Shown: positions 7,416 to 13,507 of the stretch, in pieces
Layout: every line of letters begins with the position of its first letter
Numbering within the stretch: the stretch's first letter is position 1
Translations under genes and position numbers: made by a program
The notes under the pieces: generated by a model
What the model was told of the DNA's origin: nothing
What the model saw: only the letters and a program-made list of their open reading frames with translations
Databases searched by the model: none
DNA from: Clostridia bacterium
GTDB lineage: Bacteria; Bacillota; Clostridia; Christensenellales; UBA1242
DNA: 14,008 nucleotides
Direction of reading: 5' to 3'
Assembly (NCBI GenBank): GCA_017537405.1
Contig: JAFYKU010000100.1
Span: 1-14,008 of the forward strand

Positions 7416-8363
7416 TTACATTTCACGACCATCTTTTTGATTTAAATCTTCCACGCTAAACAACTCTGGTTGCATTTCCCAGTTCTCATATAAATTAACG
7501 CGCACCCGAAATTCATGTTCCAAGGCCGCAACCTCTTCTCTTAATTTTTGAACTTCTTCAGTTTTTAACTGCATTTTAGGTTTTATACCTAACCGATTAA
7601 AAAGAATCCAGTTTTCACGCTCATATTCAAATTCACGCAGCATCATCCATTTTTTATATAGCTTATCTTCAATTCGATCAATTTCTTCCATTTCAGGTGG
7701 ACGCTGTTTATGTTTAAGCCAACCTCTTGGTTTGTACTTTGTGTAATTATTCGAAAATGTATGCATCTGTACTTCTGTTCGCCACGCCTTAGCATTATCT
7801 TCTAAAAACTTCGCAACTTCAAATCCTGATAACCCTAATAACTCACAAACTTTTATGAAATGCACACGAAAATCTTTATCATAATTAATACTGTTATATT
7901 GATATCCTTTGATCGCACCAAAAAACTTACTTTCCGGATTATAACGCAAACATGTTTTTAAACAAGTTTGTAAAACTTCTTTAATGTATTCATCGCGCTT
8001 TTTCCAAAACTCCTCCGAGCGAGCCAAATAACTTCCAAGCGTTTTGTGACTGATGTCAATATCGCCTTTTATCTCACGACCCCAAAAATTTAGTCGCTTC
8101 ATAATGTATTGATTAATCCATTCAGAGTCATGTAGTTGTAACGGAAAATCTTGAACACGAAACTCACGACTAGCATTTATTTCTTTTCGACGAGTTCTGA
8201 TATCTTCAATAGACAACAAATGATGCCTTACATCATTAATAGGTGGCAACAATATGTCCAATTTTCCATCCATAATAATGAAAGCATTTAATTCTTCATC
8301 TGAAAGGTTTAAGGTAGCATACTTCGCCCTTAAAAATCCTGCGACATCAGGAATTTTATTCAT
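7416..8363 (-). CDS. P6: divergent unknown tandem-family protein
   Basis: A 315-residue protein, by eye the most divergent full-length member. Recognisable motifs: LLP (38-40), FPLQLHDSEWINQYI (73-87), RSEEFWKKRDEYIKEVLQTCL (115-135), YDKDFRVHFIKVCELLGL (161-178), LEDNAKAWRTEVQMHTFSNN (187-206), and a C-terminal W..LREFEYERENWILFNRLGIKPKMQL. The HTRD and YEQN motifs are eroded, and DDF is replaced by SKFF. The D..W(L/I), W-R and TF.N positions persist, so these residues are probably the structural core. No signal peptide or membrane segment. The start gives MNKIPD, which is unlike the M-K-K/L N-termini of most paralogues, but the promoter geometry supports it. No Shine-Dalgarno sequence. Function unknown. 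Confidence 0.83.
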   Translation of the reverse strand: MNKIPDVAGFLRAKYATLNLSDEELNAFIIMDGKLDILLPPINDVRHHLLSIEDIRTRRKEINASREFRVQDFPLQLHDSEWINQYIMKRLNFWGREIKGDIDISHKTLGSYLARSEEFWKKRDEYIKEVLQTCLKTCLRYNPESKFFGAIKGYQYNSINYDKDFRVHFIKVCELLGLSGFEVAKFLEDNAKAWRTEVQMHTFSNNYTKYKPRGWLKHKQRPPEMEEIDRIEDKLYKKWMMLREFEYERENWILFNRLGIKPKMQLKTEEVQKLREEVAALEHEFRVRVNLYENWEMQPELFSVEDLNQKDGREM

Positions 8364-8368
8364 GCTCT

Positions 8369-8398
8369 ATTATAATTGTTTTCAAGCAACGAAGTCAA
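8369..8398 (-). promoter_or_regulatory. P6 promoter, predicted leaderless
   Basis: -35 TTGACT (8393-8398), an 18-nt spacer and -10 TATAAT (8369-8374) on the minus strand, with 5 nt (AGAGC) before the P6 ATG. It sits in the 70-bp gap after the truncated gene P7. Confidence 0.82.
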
Positions 8399-8433
8399 GG
8401 TTAATGAAAAAATAATTACAATTATCGCCTAAA

Positions 8434-8988
8434 TCATAAAGATTTTTTTTCTAAATCTGTATTAATTTCTTCTGTATAAAACAAACAAGCAAGTTTATTA
8501 AATATAATCGATGCGCGTTTATAGAACAATTTATCGTAATCTTGATTAACGCGTGCCTTGCTTCGCTCATAATCTATACCATCCGCAAAATCTTCAACAT
8601 TAATATCACGATAAATTTGAATATAACTTTTTACCAAAGCATGTTCCTGCTCCCGACGCACTTGATCTAAAACAGGTGAAGTTTTAATATAATTTTCAAC
8701 AAAACTTGATGACACTGTCGCTGCACAATCTTTCGTTAATGTTTCTTGAATCCATTTATCGTCACGAGTATGGCAGTTCAAATCTAGTAATGCTATACCA
8801 TGATAATTATACATATCATTAAATTTAGTAATTGCTGTTTTTAGATCACTTTTCGCGTAATCACGCTCTGGAAAAAGATTTTCCGCATACATATCTAATA
8901 TTTCATTAAAATATTTTTCCTGCAAGTACTGCAAACTGTCTTCTTTAATTCCTTTTTCTTTAAAATCAATTTTCGTTAGTTTTCTCAT
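8434..8988 (-). CDS. P7: C-terminally truncated tandem-family protein
   Basis: A 184-residue protein aligning with the N-terminal part of its paralogues. Motifs: LFP (38-40), CHTRDDKWIQETL (72-84), KTSPVLDQVRREQEHALVKSYI (102-123), EDF (132-134), YDKLFYKRASIIFNKLA (151-167) and a degenerate LEKKSL at the end. It stops exactly where the others continue LEKNAPLWRD, so the WR, TF.N and YYQ...IDKLG segments are missing. No leftover C-terminal coding sequence is visible in the 70-bp gap before P6. The truncation therefore probably involved a deletion and not a single stop mutation. Of two adjacent ATG codons the second (MRKLTK) fits the family spacing and N-terminus. AAGGA lies 9 nt before it, so ordinary ribosome binding is possible here. 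It may be a decaying copy or a short functional variant. Confidence 0.7.
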   Translation of the reverse strand: MRKLTKIDFKEKGIKEDSLQYLQEKYFNEILDMYAENLFPERDYAKSDLKTAITKFNDMYNYHGIALLDLNCHTRDDKWIQETLTKDCAATVSSSFVENYIKTSPVLDQVRREQEHALVKSYIQIYRDINVEDFADGIDYERSKARVNQDYDKLFYKRASIIFNKLACLFYTEEINTDLEKKSL

Positions 8989-8993
8989 CATTA

Positions 8994-9023
8994 ATTATCC
9001 TTCTTAGGAAATCTTAAGCACAA
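8994..9023 (-). promoter_or_regulatory. P7 promoter-like element, weak
   Basis: -10 GATAAT (8994-8999) ends 5 nt before the second ATG of P7. The hexamer 18 nt upstream, TTGTGC (9018-9023), matches the -35 consensus at only three positions. The spacing follows the array pattern but the strength is doubtful; read-through from P8 and P9 is possible. Confidence 0.4.
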
Positions 9024-9028
9024 CCAAA

Positions 9029-9922
9029 TCAATAAATACATTCAACACCACGCATTTCCATTTCGTGATGATCTTCCCAAATCTCAAGTTCTTTGCGCAC
9101 AAAATCAGCCGCTTTTTGTTTCATTAACATTGCCTTAGTTGGTCTGCCATATTTTTTAATCGAAGTTTTGTGTTCATCAAAATATTCGCGTTGACGCAAA
9201 GCCAACCACTGGTTCATATATTTTTTTTTCTTTGCATCAGTCGTGTTAAAATCAAATTCTTCGCGGAAAGATTTTCTATAATAGTTTTGGAAGGCCAATT
9301 TCATAGCGTCCTTGCGCCAATAACGAGCTGTACGCTCAATTCCGGCTTCAATCGATTCAGCGCTAATATTTAAAAAGTGCATTGCCATTTTCACTTTATT
9401 ACGAAATTCTTTATCAAAATTAACCGAATAAGACATTGCCCATTTTTGTTCTTGTTTACAATAAAAATCAGTAGCAAAGTTATTCGCCGCCCAATTTTGG
9501 ATATAAGCCATAACAACATTTTGTTCAAATTCGTTACGCTTTACCTTAAACTTAGGCGATTTTTGTACATATTTTTTCACAACATTAGCGGTCGAATTTT
9601 TAATCAAATCTTTTTGCGCAATTTGTGAAAAAACAGCATTAAAATTATTCATAATATAAAATTGAAAATAGCCCGCCAACCATTTATCATGGTGCGACAA
9701 CAACATCATATTTTCGATGTTGTATTCTTTGTTTTTTTGTACGCGTAAGCGCAACACTTTTCTGATATCATTGTCACAAAAAGTTTTTAAACTTTTTTCA
9801 ATCATATCTATGTTCGGGAAAAAACCCTCCAAAAAAGAATCCAAAACTTGGAAATCCGCTTTTTCAGCCTTGGTCAATCCCATTTGATAAAAGTTTTCTG
9901 ATAATTTAGTTAATTTTTTCAT
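9029..9922 (-). CDS. P8: unknown tandem-family protein, close paralogue of P9
   Basis: A 297-residue member of the array family. It aligns with P9 with almost no gaps over the first 220 residues (MKKL-KL at the start, EGFFP at 32-36, both DFYCK or DDFYCK near 150). Motifs: LLSHHDKWLAGYF (74-86), KSPKFKVKRNEFEQNVVMAYI (121-141), DFYCK (152-156), FDKEFRNKVKMAMHFLNI (169-186), IERTARYWRKD (195-205), AFQNYY (210-215), then W.ALRQREYFDEHKTSIKKYGRPTKAML. The HTRD motif is reduced to SHHD. An insertion around residues 94-112 makes the central loop longer than in P2-P5; P9 has it too. A GAGGAG lies 12 nt before the ATG, further than a normal Shine-Dalgarno sequence. No signal peptide or membrane segment. 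Function unknown. Confidence 0.83.
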   Translation of the reverse strand: MKKLTKLSENFYQMGLTKAEKADFQVLDSFLEGFFPNIDMIEKSLKTFCDNDIRKVLRLRVQKNKEYNIENMMLLSHHDKWLAGYFQFYIMNNFNAVFSQIAQKDLIKNSTANVVKKYVQKSPKFKVKRNEFEQNVVMAYIQNWAANNFATDFYCKQEQKWAMSYSVNFDKEFRNKVKMAMHFLNISAESIEAGIERTARYWRKDAMKLAFQNYYRKSFREEFDFNTTDAKKKKYMNQWLALRQREYFDEHKTSIKKYGRPTKAMLMKQKAADFVRKELEIWEDHHEMEMRGVECIY

Positions 9923-9927
9923 AATGT

Positions 9928-9954
9928 ATTATTTCTCCTCACTTTAAAATTCAA
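9928..9954 (-). promoter_or_regulatory. P8 promoter-like element, degenerate
   Basis: AATAAT (9928-9933) ends 5 nt before the P8 ATG, as in the other copies. The best -35 candidate, TTGAAT (9949-9954), is only 15 nt further upstream, and nothing convincing lies at 17-18 nt. P8 may rely partly on transcription from P9. Confidence 0.35.
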
Positions 9955-9970
9955 TATTTTACCAAATTAA

Positions 9971-10885
9971 TTATTCAATTTCGTAACTAATTTCATTTTC
10001 TGAATTAATTTGCTTTTGTGTATATTTGAAATATTCTTCAAAATTTAAAACATCACGATACATTTCAGCAACTTTTGATTTTGGCATTTTCATTGCTAAG
10101 TTTACTTTCCCATATTTATTTACCGCATCTTTATGTTGGTCATAGTATTCACTATTGCGTACAATCATCCATTTATACTCATAATTTTTTAAATCAAAAT
10201 CCTGATTTTCAAAATCATATTCTTTGCCAAATATTTTTTTAAAATGATTCTTAAAAGATAATAACATTGCCGTTTCACGCCAGTAGTTATTATAACGCTC
10301 TAAACCTGCTTGAATATTTTCATCAGGAATATTCAAAAACTGCATTGCCGAAACAACATTGTATCGGAATAAATGGTCAAAATTTTCAGATTGAACCATG
10401 GCTTTTTTGCGTTCACCTTTACAGTAAAAATCATCTTCACGAATATAGGTTACCCAATTACTAATGTACGAACGCACTATATTTTGTTCAAACTCATCAC
10501 GCAAAGCTTTATATTTAGTTGTAAATTTAACATACTTCTCTACAGCATGCAATGGTAGCTTTTCTTTTTTTTCTTCCGTAGCTTTAAATTGCCCATCTGT
10601 ATATTGATTATGCTCATAATAATACGCTAAATATTGAGCCATCCAAGCGTCATCACGCGAACGGAAAAACATATTAAACAAGTTAAAACCATCGTCCTTT
10701 TTTAAACGAATATCTAATAGGTTTTTCATATCCTTGTTGCCCAACTTGTCTAAACGCGTCAAGATAGAAACCGTTTGTGGGAAAAATCCCTCAACATAAA
10801 GGTCAAGCGTCTTAAAGACTTCCCTTTCTTCTTGTGTCAATCCCATTTTCGAAAGACGACTTAATAATTTACTTAATTTTTTCAT
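9971..10885 (-). CDS. P9: unknown tandem-family protein, first gene of the array
   Basis: A 304-residue member and the promoter-distal right edge of the array. Motifs: EGFFP (32-36), MFFRSRDDAWMAQYL (72-86), TTKYKALRDEFEQNIVRSYI (122-141), DDFYCK (151-156), FDHLFRYNVVSAMQFLNI (169-186), LERYNNYWRETAM (195-207), SFKN (210-213), and near the C-terminus W.IVRNSEYYDQHKDAVNKYGKVNLAMKM. An in-frame upstream extension of 10 codons would cover the -10 box, so the ATG giving MKKLSKL is used. This N-terminus matches P8 and P7. No Shine-Dalgarno sequence, signal peptide or membrane helix. It is separated from the 121-residue gene to its right by a strong terminator and its own promoter, so transcription of the array seems to start here. 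Function unknown. Confidence 0.84.
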   Translation of the reverse strand: MKKLSKLLSRLSKMGLTQEEREVFKTLDLYVEGFFPQTVSILTRLDKLGNKDMKNLLDIRLKKDDGFNLFNMFFRSRDDAWMAQYLAYYYEHNQYTDGQFKATEEKKEKLPLHAVEKYVKFTTKYKALRDEFEQNIVRSYISNWVTYIREDDFYCKGERKKAMVQSENFDHLFRYNVVSAMQFLNIPDENIQAGLERYNNYWRETAMLLSFKNHFKKIFGKEYDFENQDFDLKNYEYKWMIVRNSEYYDQHKDAVNKYGKVNLAMKMPKSKVAEMYRDVLNFEEYFKYTQKQINSENEISYEIE

Positions 10886-10892
10886 CGCATAT

Positions 10893-10922
10893 ATTATAAA
10901 ATAGTAAAAACCCAAAAATCAA
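10893..10922 (-). promoter_or_regulatory. P9 promoter
   Basis: -35 TTGATT (10917-10922), an 18-nt spacer and perfect -10 TATAAT (10893-10898) on the minus strand, with 7 nt (ATATGCG) before the P9 ATG. This is the longest -10 to ATG distance in the array, still too short for a ribosome-binding leader. A run of T ending in GTGG lies upstream of the -35. Confidence 0.75.
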
Positions 10923-10971
10923 GACCCTTACCACAAAAAAAAATCAAATTTTGCTTTTTAACTTTTCATAT

Positions 10972-10997
10972 AAAAAAAACAACCATTCAGGTTGTTT
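10972..10997 (-). terminator. Intrinsic terminator after the 121-residue gene
   Basis: On the minus strand an 8-bp stem (AAACAACC/GGTTGTTT) with a 5-nt loop is followed directly by a run of T (complement of the A run at 10972-10979). It lies about 45 nt after the stop at 11043 and insulates the array from upstream transcription. Confidence 0.85.
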
Positions 10998-11042
10998 AAA
11001 ATCATTGTGTCAAATACTACAAAAAGTCTTTTTAAATCAAAA

Positions 11043-11408
11043 CTACACCCCCAGTATATAGATACTATACTTTTTCTCCACCGCAAATTTCAACCAATTT
11101 AGTAGCACCGAATCTGCTTCAATTTGTTTTAATTTATTATAGATTTCTTTTAATTGTTCTGTAGTATAAAGATTAATTCCAAAAGGATAAAACTTGTTGC
11201 TCCCGTCAGGATTTTTAGGTCTATCAAAAATAGCAGAATAATTATCTTCAAACTTGTCTATATCATCAGCTTTAACAAATATCGAATCTTCTTTAAAATG
11301 TTCAATGCTCTTTAATTTTAATAACTCTTTATCAGTGATTAAATTGTTTTTTATATATTGCAATTCTAAATAATCAGAAGATTTTAAATCTGCATTCTTT
11401 ATAAACAT
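11043..11408 (-). CDS. Unknown 121-residue protein downstream of tRNA-Leu
   Basis: A small acidic/basic mixed protein that I do not recognise. It starts MFIKNADLKSSDYLELQY and ends LLNWLKFAVEKKYSIYILGV. There is no signal peptide, no clear membrane helix and no recognisable domain. A central segment, FDRPKNPDGSNKFYPFGINLY, looks like a loop between two helical charged halves. The start is well fixed: AAAGGTG (11414-11420) is a good Shine-Dalgarno sequence 5-7 nt before the ATG, unlike the genes of the array. The frame stays open upstream through the tRNA, but that extension is not coding. The gene begins 37 nt after the encoded CCA end of tRNA-Leu with no obvious promoter between, so it may be co-transcribed with the tRNA. 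It shows no similarity by eye to P1-P9. Confidence 0.7.
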   Translation of the reverse strand: MFIKNADLKSSDYLELQYIKNNLITDKELLKLKSIEHFKEDSIFVKADDIDKFEDNYSAIFDRPKNPDGSNKFYPFGINLYTTEQLKEIYNKLKQIEADSVLLNWLKFAVEKKYSIYILGV

Positions 11409-11445
11409 ATTTACACCTTTTAAACGAGACTTTTTGTATGTATAT

Positions 11446-11530
11446 TGGTGCGGCCGAGAGGGCTTGAACCTCCACATCTCGCGATACAGGATCCTTAGTC
11501 CTGTGCGTCTGCCAATTCCGCCACGGCCGC
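11446..11530 (-). tRNA. tRNA-Leu (anticodon AAG)
   Basis: An 85-nt tRNA with a perfect 7-bp acceptor stem (GCGGCCG/CGGCCGC), discriminator A and encoded CCA. The anticodon stem CAGGA/TCCTG encloses loop CTAAGGA, giving anticodon AAG (11494-11496) and G37. The long variable arm (ATC-GCGA-GAT hairpin) and the T-arm loop TTCAAGC fit a type II leucine tRNA. It would read CUU, and more CUN codons if A34 is deaminated to inosine. Confidence 0.95.
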
Positions 11531-11538
11531 GTATAGTT

Positions 11539-11567
11539 ATCATACCAAAAAACGCGGCAACTGTAAA
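11539..11567 (-). promoter_or_regulatory. tRNA-Leu promoter
   Basis: On the minus strand, -35 TTTACA (11562-11567), a 17-nt spacer and -10 TATGAT (11539-11544), 8 nt before the mature tRNA 5' end. It lies in the 45-nt gap after the carboxypeptidase stop codon. Confidence 0.65.
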
Positions 11568-11575
11568 GCACGGTA

Positions 11576-12826
11576 TTACGAATTAATTGGACAGCGGCGC
11601 ACAACTTTTTGCACAGTTTCCCAATAGCTGGCTTTGCCAACATCACTATTGACGCGTACTGGAATTTCCGCCACCACTTTGCCATTGTCAGTTACTAACA
11701 CTTTTCCCAAATTATTTTGCGGACTCAATGGCGCCGCCACCGAATCTGGAATTTCTAATGCCAAAGCCAAATTGTCGTCTTGGTTCTTCGCGGTCAAATG
11801 ATAATAATTGACAGCAGGATACAAATCAACATGTTCCGCAACCGCGTTTTTTAAAGCGACAGTTTTCAAAGGCTTACTCGCATCTACAACTAAACGGTTT
11901 TCAAAATTTTGGCACGCATAATCTAATAAAGCACTACTTTCATTAAAACGCGTTTGACTGTTGGCAGCCCCAATAATCACCGCAATCGGTTGCAAATCAC
12001 CACGCTTCGCCGCTACTGTAATACAGTGTCCTGCTTCATTCGTAAATCCAGTTTTACCACCCAAACAACCATGATAACGGCGAATTAATTTATTTGTATT
12101 TGTTAAACCTGTAATACGACCACTCGGATGTTTTAAATCATACATCCATACATGATTAAAATCTCCGTAATGTTTCGACTGCATAATTTTTTGATACAAA
12201 GTTGCCATATCACGCGCACAGGAATAAGCTCCCGTAGCTGGCAATCCCGTACAATTCACAAAGTTTGTATCTTTACAACCTAAATCTTTGGCAAAGTTAT
12301 TCATCTCTTGCACAAAACTTTCGACTGACCCACTAATGTGTTCCGCCATCGCAACACAACTGTCATTCGCAGAAGCTACCACAATGGATTGAATTAAGTC
12401 ACGCACCGAATATTCACTTCCCGCATCTAAGAAAGCTTGGCTGCCACCCATTGAAGATGCGCGTTCACTCACCATTACCATATCATCCATGGTAATTTTA
12501 CCCGCATCTAAAGCTTGATAAATGACACCCAGCGTGGTCACCTTCGTCATGGAAGCAATGGGTAAATGTTGGTCTGCATTCTGCGCATAGAGAATTTTAC
12601 CACTATTAGCTTCCAATAAAAACGCAGCTTTGGCGGTCAATTGCGGTGCGTTTGCAAACTGCGGCACGGTTTCAGTTTGTTCCGTCGCTGTTTCGGTCAC
12701 CAACGCAGCAGCATTTACCGTTTTGTTTTCGTGGCAATCACGGCAACACGGTACACCAGTCACCGCACTTAATCCGCAAACAGCACTCATCGCCCAAGCC
12801 GTTATCAAAATCTTATTTGTTTTCAT
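11576..12826 (-). CDS. D-alanyl-D-alanine carboxypeptidase, PBP5 (S11) family
   Basis: A 416-residue serine D,D-peptidase that trims the terminal D-Ala from peptidoglycan stem peptides outside the membrane. An N-terminal signal peptide (residues about 1-24, MKTNKILITAWAM...) precedes a catalytic domain with all three active-site motifs: S92-MTK (nucleophile Ser92 and Lys95), S152-A-N154 and K258-TG. The segment AAFLLEANSGKILYAQNADQ upstream of SMTK is typical of the family. A C-terminal PBP5-type beta domain (about 315-395) follows. The tail is short and only weakly amphipathic, so membrane anchoring is uncertain. AAAGG abuts the ATG; a TTG 13 codons upstream has a better-spaced AGGA but would extend past the signal peptide, so the ATG is preferred. 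It starts 19 nt after the SpoIIM-like gene, suggesting co-transcription. The neighbourhood recalls dacF/dacB-type sporulation carboxypeptidases, but a vegetative dacA role cannot be excluded. Confidence 0.93.
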   Translation of the reverse strand: MKTNKILITAWAMSAVCGLSAVTGVPCCRDCHENKTVNAAALVTETATEQTETVPQFANAPQLTAKAAFLLEANSGKILYAQNADQHLPIASMTKVTTLGVIYQALDAGKITMDDMVMVSERASSMGGSQAFLDAGSEYSVRDLIQSIVVASANDSCVAMAEHISGSVESFVQEMNNFAKDLGCKDTNFVNCTGLPATGAYSCARDMATLYQKIMQSKHYGDFNHVWMYDLKHPSGRITGLTNTNKLIRRYHGCLGGKTGFTNEAGHCITVAAKRGDLQPIAVIIGAANSQTRFNESSALLDYACQNFENRLVVDASKPLKTVALKNAVAEHVDLYPAVNYYHLTAKNQDDNLALALEIPDSVAAPLSPQNNLGKVLVTDNGKVVAEIPVRVNSDVGKASYWETVQKVVRRCPINS

Positions 12827-12845
12827 ACCTTTATCATGCGGAATT

Positions 12846-13469
12846 TTAAAGTGCTTTATACACAATTTTTCCTAAAACCGTACAAAAAACCAGATATTCA
12901 AGAAAACCCATCACCACTGCCACACCAATCAAACAGCACGCTCCGCGAACAATGCACCCCCATTCCCGTTTTCCACGACAAGTTCGACAATGACAACCCC
13001 ACTGGTACGCCCAAACCAAACCAACAAATAAAATTGCCGTTACCATCATCAGCCACACAGCATAGAACACAATTACTAATATTGCGGAAAAACTGTAATA
13101 AAAAAACACCCACCACAGCGCAACACTGAACCAATATCCGTGCATCAAAACAATGGGAAACAGCACGCACCCCGTCCATCGCGACAATGCCGCAAAAGCA
13201 AACACCACCAGCACCGGTACCGCCAACGATAAAATGCGTTGCCATACAAAACTCCCCATACCCACACCAATCGCAGTCGCATTCAAAATATTTCCGTCAA
13301 TTAATTGATAATTAATGTTGTCGACTTCCACATCGCCAATACAAATAGTGACAATTCCCAGTACCGCACCCAAAACCAAACATACCACCAACCAACACAT
13401 TGTCGCGCGGTAAGTTTTCCATTGCACCCGTAAATAATCAATTAATCGGCACCACCATAGCGCCATCAT
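12846..13469 (-). CDS. SpoIIM-like integral membrane protein
   Basis: A 207-residue protein with about five hydrophobic helices: about 24-44 (with LGAVLG), 78-96, 100-120, 124-155 (perhaps two) and 175-198. A 30-40-residue extracytoplasmic loop follows helix 1, and a Cys/Arg-rich charged loop (CHCRTCRGKREWG) precedes the last helix. Length, topology and the C-terminal FLEYL...VLGKIV pattern resemble SpoIIM, a part of the peptidoglycan-degrading SpoIIDMP machine that drives engulfment. I infer that family, supported by the adjacent carboxypeptidase and the divergent spoIVB; the sequence match itself is weak. Tryptophan and cysteine are unusually frequent. Two adjacent ATG codons begin the gene and no Shine-Dalgarno sequence is seen. 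A TATAAA lies 6 nt upstream of the first ATG. It could instead be an unrelated five-helix membrane protein. Confidence 0.6.
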   Translation of the reverse strand: MMALWWCRLIDYLRVQWKTYRATMCWLVVCLVLGAVLGIVTICIGDVEVDNINYQLIDGNILNATAIGVGMGSFVWQRILSLAVPVLVVFAFAALSRWTGCVLFPIVLMHGYWFSVALWWVFFYYSFSAILVIVFYAVWLMMVTAILFVGLVWAYQWGCHCRTCRGKREWGCIVRGACCLIGVAVVMGFLEYLVFCTVLGKIVYKAL

Positions 13470-13475
13470 AAATAA

Positions 13476-13506
13476 TTTATATGTTTTTGTAACACAATAA
13501 ATGCAA
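13476..13506 (-). promoter_or_regulatory. Possible promoter of the SpoIIM-like gene
   Basis: TATAAA (13476-13481) on the minus strand lies 6 nt before the first ATG. TTGCAT (13501-13506) sits 19 nt further upstream, a long spacer. The whole divergent gap to spoIVB is only 38 nt, so promoter elements for spoIVB must overlap it or the SpoIIM-like gene. Confidence 0.3.
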
Positions 13507-13507
13507 G

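Noticed and set aside
2050..11530. Genomic island inserted at the 3' end of tRNA-Leu and containing the P1-P9 array
   Set aside because: The array lies on the 3' side of the tRNA, as expected for such islands. However, no copy of the tRNA 3' end was found near position 2050, and no integrase or other mobility gene is present.
11374..11685. Open frames running through the tRNA-Leu, including a longer upstream version of the 121-residue gene (to 11543)
   Set aside because: They translate structural tRNA sequence and the end of the carboxypeptidase gene. The internal ATG at 11408 has a good Shine-Dalgarno sequence, so the upstream parts are not coding.
12630..13245. Open frames antisense to, or in another frame of, the carboxypeptidase and SpoIIM-like genes
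   Set aside because: The carboxypeptidase has complete catalytic motifs and the SpoIIM-like frame has coherent membrane helices. The overlapping frames are low-complexity shadows.
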